A stretch of DNA of 64,000 bases. Source: CAWDLX01 sp963753485 (GTDB lineage Bacteria; Actinomycetota; Actinomycetes; Mycobacteriales; Micromonosporaceae). The translations under genes were made by a program, and so were the position numbers. The stretch lies in the NCBI GenBank assembly GCA_963753485.1, contig CAVWCL010000003.1, positions 124,001 through 188,000 of the forward strand, written 5' to 3'. A model generated the notes under the pieces. It saw only the letters and a list, made by a program, of their open reading frames with translations, was not told where the DNA came from and did not search any database. Below are positions 57,900 to 64,000 of this stretch, piece by piece; positions within the stretch are counted from its first letter, which is position 1, and each line of letters opens with the position of its first letter.

Positions 57900-59224
57900 C
57901 GCTGGGCCACCCACTTCTCCAGGTACGGGCGCAGCACCGCGTCGAGCGTGACCGGACCAACCTCGCGCACCTCGTACGACACCCGTCGGGCCGGGTGACC
58001 GATCTCGACCAGCCGGCCGAGGTCCATCGGCGTACCGATGACAACCACGTCGCATTCGGCCGCTCGCATCGTCTCGCCCAGCTCACGGATCTGGGTCTCG
58101 CCGTAGCCCATGGCCGGCAGCACGGCGCCGATGCCCGGGTACGCGGCGTAGGTGTCGGCGATGGATCCCACGGCATAGGGCCGCGGGTCGACGAAGTGCG
58201 CGGCACCGGCCTGGCGGGCGGCCACCGTGCCGGCGCCGTACGGCATGCCGCCGTGGGTGATGGTCGGCCCGTCCTCGACCACGAGCACCCGGGCGCCCAG
58301 CAGCGATGGCCCCGCTTCCAGGGTCACCGGCGACTCGGCCCGGACCACCTGGGCGGTCGGGTTGGCCGCCGCCACGTGCGCGGCCACGGTGTCGACCGCG
58401 GCGGGCTCCGCGCTGTCGATCTTGTTGATCACGACGACGTTCGCCATTCGCAGATTGGTCTCGCCCGGGTGGTAGGCCAGCTCGTGGCCGGGCCGCAGTG
58501 GGTCAACCACAGTGATCATCACATCGGGGGTGTAGAACGGGTAGTCGTTGTTGCCGCCGTCCCACACGATGACGTCGGCCTCCTGTTCGGCCCGACGCAG
58601 GATCGCCTCGTAGTCGACGCCGGCGTACATGACCATGCCCATCCGTACCGGCGCCTCGTACTCCTCGCGCTCTTCGACGGTGGGGTCGGACGCGTCGATG
58701 TCGGCGATGGTCGCGAAGCGCTGCACCCGCATGCGCTCCAGGTCGCCGTAGGGCATCGGGTGCCGAACGAGGGCGACCCGCAAGCCGTTGTCGAGCAGGA
58801 TCCGACCGACGCGCTGGCTGGTCTGGCTCTTGCCGCAGCCGGTACGCACCGCGCAGACCGCGACCACCGGCCGGATGGAGCGCAGCATCGACGCTTTCGG
58901 GCCGATCAGCCGGAAGTCGGGGCCGGCACTGAGCACGATGGACGCCTTGTGCATCACGTCCACATGGGACAGATCCGAGTAGGCCAGCACAACCTCGTCC
59001 ACGCCCTCGCGCCGTACCAGTTCGGTGAGGGTGTCCTCGGCGACGATCGGGATGCCGTCGGGGTAGAGCGGTCCGGCCAACGAGGCCGGGTATGTGCGCC
59101 CGGCGATGCCGGGGATCTGGGCGGCCGTGAACGCGACCACCCGCACGGACGGATCGTCACGGTAGACGGTGTTGAAGTCGTGGAAGTCGCGGCCACCGGC
59201 TCCCATGATGACAACTCGACGCAT
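57896..59224 (-). CDS. Cyclic 2,3-diphosphoglycerate synthase-like GTPase
   Basis: 442 residues. N-terminal nucleotide-like region 'RRVVIMGAGGRDFHDFNTVY', then a P-loop 'CAVRTGCGKSQTSQRVGRIL', 'IVWDGGNNDYPFYTPDVMIT' (Walker B-like) and 'NVVVINKIDSAE' (NKxD guanine specificity). The family is named for the archaeal enzyme making cyclic 2,3-diphosphoglycerate, but bacterial members are uncharacterised. Translational coupling to formate-THF ligase implies a role tied to one-carbon or formate metabolism. First gene of the pair; ATG 59224 has GGAGGACACC upstream. Confidence 0.85.
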   Translation of the reverse strand: MRRVVIMGAGGRDFHDFNTVYRDDPSVRVVAFTAAQIPGIAGRTYPASLAGPLYPDGIPIVAEDTLTELVRREGVDEVVLAYSDLSHVDVMHKASIVLSAGPDFRLIGPKASMLRSIRPVVAVCAVRTGCGKSQTSQRVGRILLDNGLRVALVRHPMPYGDLERMRVQRFATIADIDASDPTVEEREEYEAPVRMGMVMYAGVDYEAILRRAEQEADVIVWDGGNNDYPFYTPDVMITVVDPLRPGHELAYHPGETNLRMANVVVINKIDSAEPAAVDTVAAHVAAANPTAQVVRAESPVTLEAGPSLLGARVLVVEDGPTITHGGMPYGAGTVAARQAGAAHFVDPRPYAVGSIADTYAAYPGIGAVLPAMGYGETQIRELGETMRAAECDVVVIGTPMDLGRLVEIGHPARRVSYEVREVGPVTLDAVLRPYLEKWVAQR

Positions 59225-59364
59225 CGGTGTCCTCCTTGATCGACAGCTTCACGTTGACTGTCGCGCTCGGAAGTCGCCTCAACCAGGGGCGAAGGCCGTC
59301 TGTCCCGGGCCGTTCGGCCCTCCCGCGGTACGCCGTGGCGTGGCCGCCGTGGCTGCGTCCCACG

Positions 59365-59487
59365 GCGCGGGTCCGGAGGTCGGGTTCGGCGTCGGTGGCG
59401 CGCGTGGAGATCGCAGTGGTGCGCGGGTCCGGCGGTCGGGTTCGGCGTCGGTGGCGCGCGTGGAGATCGGAGTGGCGCGCGGGTCCG
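59365..59487. repeat. 56-base tandem repeat, 2.2 copies, in a 358-base gene-free gap
   Basis: GCGCGGGTCCGG(A/C)GGTCGGG and the following 36 bases repeat at 59365 and 59421, with 11 bases of a third copy at 59477. The surrounding gap 59225-59582 lies upstream of the GTPase gene and downstream of the mycosin. Apart from this array and the presumed GTPase promoter near its right-hand end I see nothing coding in it. Confidence 0.85.
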
Positions 59488-59582
59488 TGCAGTGTGGCTG
59501 CGTTGTCCCGCGCCGGGTGCTGATCTCCGGTTGTGGAGGCTCCCGTGGGGAGCCGCGGTCGCGCGGCGTCCCGTGCGGGGCG

Positions 59583-60645
59583 TCAGCGGCGTCGCCGGCG
59601 CCCCATGATCAGGCCGGCGGTGAGGATGACCAGGCCAGCAGCGACAGCGATGATCAGGAGTCCGGTCCGGTTATCGCCGGGCGACGGTTGCGCCGCGACG
59701 GCAGTCGGCGTCGCACTCGGCGTGAGTGGCGCAACGTCGGCCGTCAGCGCCTTCACCAGGTTCACGACGCCGTAGCCGTACTCGTCGTCACGCCCCGGCG
59801 GCCCCTTGTCGTCGGCGGTGGCGGTGAGCCGGTGGACGACATCGGCGGCGGACATGGTGGGAAAGCGCGATCGAACGAGTGCGGCCGCCCCAGCGATGAT
59901 CGCCGTAGCGTCGCTGGTGCCGGTTGCGACGCGGTAGCCATTATGGCCGCCCGTACGGATGTCGGTTGACGTGATCTCCACGGCTGGTGCGGCGAGGACA
60001 GCCTGCGGGCCGGTCACGGATACCGACGCATGGTTCCCGTTACGGTCAACACCCACCGCGGCGATGACACCTGGGTACGCCGCTGGATACTGGACAGAAT
60101 GAACCGCCGGTAGGTTCCCGACGCCCGCAACAACGATCAACGTCGTTGGCTAACGCGTCCTCGACTGCCTTCTTAAGCGTGAGCGCCGGAGCACCCGCGG
60201 CTGCGACGCAGACCACCCGGGCTCCATGGCTGATCGCCCATTGCAGGCCTTGATCGACCTGATTGTCGAATCCCAGATGCCCAAGCTGGATCGTCCGGAC
60301 CGGCAGTATCTTTGCGTGCGGAGCGATCCCAAGAGCGCGACCGTGCGCGGCGATGAGCCCCGCCATGGCGGTTCCATGCCCGTCAATGTCGACCTGCCCG
60401 TTGCCATCGGCGGAAGTGAGATCTGTTCCGGACAACACTCCGCCCACCAGATCGGGATGATCGGCATCCACGCCTGTGTCGAGCACGGCAACCGTTACGC
60501 CGTCGCCCAGGCTGTTTGCCTGCGCTTCGGCGGCGTGCAGGTACGTTAGGTGCCACTGCGCGTCACGGATCGCGTCAGCGGGCAACAGGGTGATCATGCT
60601 TCCGATCGCTGCGAGTATCCGGCCCGTCAGCCCGACCAAGATCAC
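59583..60645 (-). pseudogene. mycP: Type VII secretion mycosin (S8 serine protease), frameshifted
   Basis: Two frames together make one mycosin. The first (from ATG 60645) holds a signal peptide, 'VAVLDTGVDADHPDL' (Asp) and 'DIDGHGTAMAGLIAAHG' (His), and ends in nonsense after 'AVEDALANDV'. The second resumes with 'IVVAGVGNLPAVHSVQYP' and holds 'GTSDATAIIAGAAALVRSRF' (Ser) and a C-terminal anchor 'LLIIAVAAGLVILTAGLIMG' with RRRRR. Removing one G near 60138 gives the seamless 'ANDVIVVAGVGN'. So a single-base insertion breaks an otherwise complete protease of about 353 residues, or the sequence has an error. ATG 60645 overlaps the preceding gene. Confidence 0.8.
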
Positions 60646-61841
60646 CGCTCGTACTCAATAACATTGGGACCCGGGTCGTGGGCGGATGCCTCCGCCTCTG
60701 CAGCAAGAATGCCCGGACCGCCGTCGCGCACCACCCACGGGTCATCCGGGTCGAGCCCTTGTTTCCTCCGCTGGCTGCTCCACAACGCGGGTCGCCCGCT
60801 CGGGCGCACAGTCGGCTTCGATTGCCCCAGTGGCCGACCAGCGCCGGCGCCAGCTAACAGAGGGCTGACCGGCGTTCTCGACTCGGCTCCGATCCCGGCC
60901 GATTTCGGCGCCGGCGGTGATGGCCGCGCGGACGATGAGCCGGATCGTGGCCGCGATGCGACGGCACCGATGACTCCCGCGATAGGAAGGCCTGCGACAA
61001 ATGCCAGCGCGGGCGGGTGGTCGCCAATGGCTTGGGGCGGGGGCAGTATGTCGTCATCAGTTCGATGAATTGCATCCGGGGCCTGCTCCGGAGGGCTCGG
61101 CGGTAGATCAACGCCGGACGTCTGGACAGCCGCTGAAGCTCGGGCTGAGCGCATCGGTGGATCGAATGCCAATCGAGGCACTGACGAAGTAATCGGCCCG
61201 GAGCCACTAGCGCTTGTGCCCAGTTGTAGGGGCTCTGACTCGTCGATCGAGATCATGAATAGGCGGCCGTCAGGTAGCTGTTGGGCGGCGGTACCGACTT
61301 TGTCATCGGCGGCGACCATGACGGAGCGCGCCTGGTCGTCGAGGATGGTTCGCCAATTCTCGGGTGGGCGGGCGACCCCGGACGGGGCGGGTGCCGAGAT
61401 CTGACCCGGCAACGGCGTGAGCTGCGGCGTCGTCGCGCGCTCGGCCTCGGCGTACCGGACATGCTGCTCCCGCAGTGCGGCGATGTCGTCGCGGGCCAGG
61501 CCGAGCGTACCGGTGATGGTCGTGAGCGCTACGCGGCTGGCGGTGGCGGCGGCGGCGGAGTCGCGCATCGAGGCGACGATCGCCTGCACGGCCTCGCCGA
61601 AGGCCTCCGCTGCGGAGCCGGGCCGGGCCGGCCAGATGTGGGCCAGCTGGCTCAGGGCGCGGCCGAGCGCGTCGGCCTGATCAGCGCAGAGCTCGGTCAT
61701 CCGCCGCCAGGCGTCCAGCTGGGACCACGAGATGCGCCCGTTCTCGCCCTCGACCATCAGCCAGATCTCGTCGAGTCCGTAGGCGCTCCAGTCGGTCGCC
61801 GGCCGACCCGGGCGGCTGTGCCGGAAAAGATGGTCGGTCAT
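60642..61841 (-). CDS. WXG100/PPE-like type VII secretion substrate with long Pro-rich C-terminus
   Basis: 399 residues. Residues 20-150 form a helical hairpin of the ESX type: 'DEIWLMVEGENGRISWSQLD' supplies Trp residues and 'LGRALSQLAHIWPARPGSAA' has a WxxR-like turn, followed by a second long helix. The rest is Pro/Ser/Ala-rich and disordered with a conserved end 'DPDDPWVVRDGGPGILAAEA'. Actinobacterial proteins of this kind sit next to mycosins and small partners and are probably exported. Coupled to the mycosin (ATGA). Confidence 0.7.
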   Translation of the reverse strand: MTDHLFRHSRPGRPATDWSAYGLDEIWLMVEGENGRISWSQLDAWRRMTELCADQADALGRALSQLAHIWPARPGSAAEAFGEAVQAIVASMRDSAAAATASRVALTTITGTLGLARDDIAALREQHVRYAEAERATTPQLTPLPGQISAPAPSGVARPPENWRTILDDQARSVMVAADDKVGTAAQQLPDGRLFMISIDESEPLQLGTSASGSGPITSSVPRLAFDPPMRSARASAAVQTSGVDLPPSPPEQAPDAIHRTDDDILPPPQAIGDHPPALAFVAGLPIAGVIGAVASRPRSGSSSARPSPPAPKSAGIGAESRTPVSPLLAGAGAGRPLGQSKPTVRPSGRPALWSSQRRKQGLDPDDPWVVRDGGPGILAAEAEASAHDPGPNVIEYER

Positions 61842-61875
61842 GCTGCCTCCGCAGCGCGGGTGACCGGGTCAACGT

Positions 61876-62352
61876 TCACTGTTGGCGCTCCCAGGCGAGA
61901 CGGGCCGACTCACGGGCGGTGTCCTTCGCGAGGTCGGCCCGGCTGGCGTTGAGGTCGGCGGTCTGGACGGCAGTGATCGACCGTTCGAAGAGGCGGAGCA
62001 TGTCGGCCGAGGTCAAGTCGCTGGCCCGGTACGTCGTGGTGACCTGGTGGATGGCGTCGATGAGGACCTGGGACGCCTGCACGTAGGCGGTGAGGTTCGC
62101 GGTCGAGATGACCAGCGAGTCGTGGTAGCGCTCGCGGGCAGTCTGAACCTGTGCGCCGGCGTTGCGGGCACCGAAGCCGACGCCGAGCGTGTGGTCCCGG
62201 GTGATCCGTTCGACGCCGGGCCGCAGGTTGAGGTCGAGCTCCCGGCGCAGCAGCTGGCGAAGATCGCCCAGGCCGTCCAGATTTACCTCGAGGTGCGTCA
62301 ATGCCTGCGCGGCGGCAGCCGGCGCACCGTCGCCGTCCTCCCTGCGGGTCAT
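61876..62352 (-). CDS. Small helical ESX-type partner protein
   Basis: 158 residues, almost wholly alpha-helical. 'LNLRPGVERITRDHTLGVGF' links two long helices, and the C-terminal helix carries 'LFERSITAVQTADLNASRAD'. It has no membrane segment or signal peptide. It starts the three-gene operon with the PPE-like protein and mycosin, as the partner that pairs with a secreted WXG-type protein usually does. No named family recognised. Confidence 0.65.
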   Translation of the reverse strand: MTRREDGDGAPAAAAQALTHLEVNLDGLGDLRQLLRRELDLNLRPGVERITRDHTLGVGFGARNAGAQVQTARERYHDSLVISTANLTAYVQASQVLIDAIHQVTTTYRASDLTSADMLRLFERSITAVQTADLNASRADLAKDTARESARLAWERQQ

Positions 62353-62507
62353 GGTCCGTCCCCTCGCGCACCGTCATCGATCCGTGCGTGAGCGTAGCGG
62401 ACCTTCGGCACCTGGAGCCAGTACCGAGTGACGTCTGTGGATAACGTGCGGTGCGTGGTTACTGGCGGGTATTGACGCCCACCTCACCGGCCTGTACCAA
62501 CGATCTG

Positions 62508-63971
62508 GTGACGACCGAGGTGGACGTGGCCATCGTCGGGGCCGGGTTCAGCGGCTTGGGCGCGGCCATCCGGCTCCGCCAGCGAGGCTGGTCTGACATC
62601 GTCGTGCTCGAGCAGGCTGACGAGGTCGGCGGCACCTGGCGCGACAACAGCTATCCCGGCTGTGCCTGCGACGTCCCGTCCTACCTTTACTCGTACTCAT
62701 TCGCTCGCAAGGCGGACTGGAGCGACTCCTTCTCCGGCCAGCCGGAGATCTGGACCTACCTCAAGGACTGCGTGCAGCGGTACGGACTCGGCCCGCACCT
62801 ACGGCTTGGTCACGCGGTGCAGGACGCGGCCTGGGACGAGCGCGCCGCCCGCTGGCAACTGACGACCTCGCGTGGCGAGTACCGTGCGCGGGTGCTGATT
62901 CTGGCAACCGGTCCGCTCAGCGATCCGGCGATCCCAGAGATCCCCGGGCTGGATTCCTTCGGCGGTGCCGCGTTCCACTCCGCCCGCTGGCGCCACGACC
63001 GGGACCTCACCGGCCGGGCGGTCGCGGTGATCGGCACCGGCGCCTCGGCGGTCCAGTTCGTCCCCGAGATCCAACCGGTGGTGGCGTCGCTGGCCGTGTT
63101 CCAAAGGACGCCGCCGTGGGTGATGCCGCGCCGCGCCCGCCGCATCACCCGGTTGGAGCACACGGTGCACCGCGTTCCGGGCACGGTGTGGCTGCGCCGT
63201 ACCCTGCTCTACTGGGGTCGGGAGACGTTCGGGGCCGGCTTCGTCCACCCTGGACTGAACCGGGCCGCGCAGCGCATCGCCGAGCTCCACCTGCGCCGGC
63301 AGGTGCCCGATGCGGCCCTGCGGTCCCGGCTGACGCCGGACTACGTCATGGGATGCAAGCGGGTGCTGCTCTCCAACGATTACCTGCCGGCGCTGGCCCG
63401 GGACAACGTCGACCTGGTCACCGACGCGATCCGGGACGTGACCCCGACCGGCATCGTGACCGCCGATGGTACCCATCGCGCGGTGGACACCATCATTTTC
63501 GGCACCGGATTCCACGTCACCGACATGCCGGTGATGCATCACATCCGCGGGCGTGACGGCCAGCCACTCGGGCAGGCGTGGTCGCCGACGATGCGGGCGT
63601 ACCGGGGCACGACAGTGGCCGGCTTCCCGAACCTGTTCGTCCTGTTAGGACCTAATACTGGCTTGGGCCACACCTCGGTCGTCTTGATGATCGAAAGTCA
63701 GCTCCGCCATGTGCTCGATGTGCTGGCGTACCAGCGACGCCACGGCGGGGAGGCGGTCGAACCGACGCCACAGGCCCAGCAACGCTGGGTGCGGCGGGTC
63801 GATCGACGGATGGCTGGGACCGTCTGGCAGCGCGGTGGTTGCCGAAGTTGGTACCTGGATGCCACCGGCCGCAACTCCACCCTTTGGCCCGGCTACGCCA
63901 CCGGGTTCCGGCTGCGCGTGGGCCGGTTCCGCGCGTCCGAGTACGCCGCCGCCGGTGGGAGCCGGGCCTAG
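62508..63971 (+). CDS. Baeyer-Villiger-type flavin monooxygenase
   Basis: 487 residues; GTG 62508 gives the usual N-terminus 'VTTEVDVAIVGAGFSGLGAA'. FAD site GAGFSG, NADPH site 'AVIGTGASAVQFVPEI', and the class B fingerprint FxGxxxHxxxW is met by 'FGGAAFHSARW'. 'EQADEVGGTWRDNSYPGCAC' and 'LLGPNTGLGHTSVV' are typical of BVMOs. It inserts oxygen into a ketone or oxidises a heteroatom using NADPH and O2. It is 9 bases upstream of the next gene, so probably cotranscribed. Substrate unknown. Confidence 0.9.
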   Translation: MTTEVDVAIVGAGFSGLGAAIRLRQRGWSDIVVLEQADEVGGTWRDNSYPGCACDVPSYLYSYSFARKADWSDSFSGQPEIWTYLKDCVQRYGLGPHLRLGHAVQDAAWDERAARWQLTTSRGEYRARVLILATGPLSDPAIPEIPGLDSFGGAAFHSARWRHDRDLTGRAVAVIGTGASAVQFVPEIQPVVASLAVFQRTPPWVMPRRARRITRLEHTVHRVPGTVWLRRTLLYWGRETFGAGFVHPGLNRAAQRIAELHLRRQVPDAALRSRLTPDYVMGCKRVLLSNDYLPALARDNVDLVTDAIRDVTPTGIVTADGTHRAVDTIIFGTGFHVTDMPVMHHIRGRDGQPLGQAWSPTMRAYRGTTVAGFPNLFVLLGPNTGLGHTSVVLMIESQLRHVLDVLAYQRRHGGEAVEPTPQAQQRWVRRVDRRMAGTVWQRGGCRSWYLDATGRNSTLWPGYATGFRLRVGRFRASEYAAAGGSRA

Positions 63972-63980
63972 GATCGGGGT

Positions 63981-64000
63981 ATGAAGGCGATCGTCTACAC
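63981..64000 (+). CDS. Start of a probable zinc-type alcohol dehydrogenase / MDR oxidoreductase (cut by window edge)
   Basis: ATG at 63981 preceded by GGATCGGGGT opens 'MKAIVY', the most common first residues of medium-chain dehydrogenases. Only six codons are visible. A dehydrogenase next to a Baeyer-Villiger enzyme would supply its ketone, which fits, but the call rests on very little sequence. Confidence 0.4.

Overview
The window is one continuous piece of a very GC-rich actinobacterial chromosome. High G+C, many GTG starts, stop/start overlaps of 1-4 bases, a mycothiol-type maleylpyruvate isomerase domain, a MEDS/HATPase regulator, type VII secretion genes and DUF6777/AMIN-like envelope proteins together suggest a Micromonosporaceae-like actinomycete. 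That placement is inference.

Region 1 (1-6547, +) is a natural-product operon cut by the left edge. It holds a GriI-type aldolase and a GriH-type 3-dehydroquinate synthase II homologue (the 3-amino-4-hydroxybenzoate pair), an amidohydrolase-fold protein with altered metal-ligand motifs, a PaaK-like adenylating ligase, a flavin hydroxylase, an EntA-like dehydrogenase and an EntB-like isochorismatase. The content resembles benzoxazole assembly from aminohydroxybenzoate units. Region 2 (6401-14525, -) follows a stand-alone mycothiol-type protein with a five-gene set: a methyltransferase, a large membrane PAS-GGDEF-EAL protein, an alpha-oxoamine synthase, a 41-residue membrane peptide and a second GGDEF-EAL protein that has lost its catalytic motifs.

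Region 3 (14699-26756) is mixed: a frameshifted DUF6777 envelope protein, an S41 peptidase translationally coupled to an amidohydrolase, a uracil-DNA glycosylase-like protein, DAHP synthase, a TetR/DHA2-transporter pair sharing an operator, and a PheS-related ligase preceded by a leader peptide and terminator hairpin.

Region 4 (26820-52885) is the core of the window. The first operon (+) carries urate to malate: uraD, uraH, uricase, malate synthase, a DUF6986 lyase-fold protein, allantoinase and allantoicase. A divergent pair follows: AllH/AllF/AllG-like proteins (oxamate carbamoyltransferase family) on the minus strand and a PucR regulator on the plus strand. The second operon (+) holds a three-subunit molybdenum hydroxylase, a membrane-anchored CoxG-like protein, a nitrilase-family amidase, HyuA/HyuB, carbamate kinase, a barbiturase/cyanurate-type ring-opening amidohydrolase and a MatB-like malonyl-CoA synthetase. 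Together these could form an energy-conserving route from uracil or barbiturate to malonyl-CoA in which ureidomalonate, the methylene homologue of oxalurate, is split to carbamoyl phosphate.

Region 5 (52942-64000) holds a cysteine-desulfurase-like protein, a MEDS/ATPase regulator, an AMIN-like lipoprotein, formate-THF ligase coupled to a cyclic-2,3-diphosphoglycerate-synthase-like GTPase, a small type VII secretion locus with a frameshifted mycosin, a Baeyer-Villiger-type monooxygenase and the first bases of an apparent alcohol dehydrogenase.

Scattered through the window are three copies of a 64-66 bp palindromic element with a compensatory base change, two copies of a second hairpin family, and several short tandem arrays, most of them at 3' ends of genes in region 4. 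I saw no tRNA, rRNA, CRISPR array, insertion sequence or integrase.
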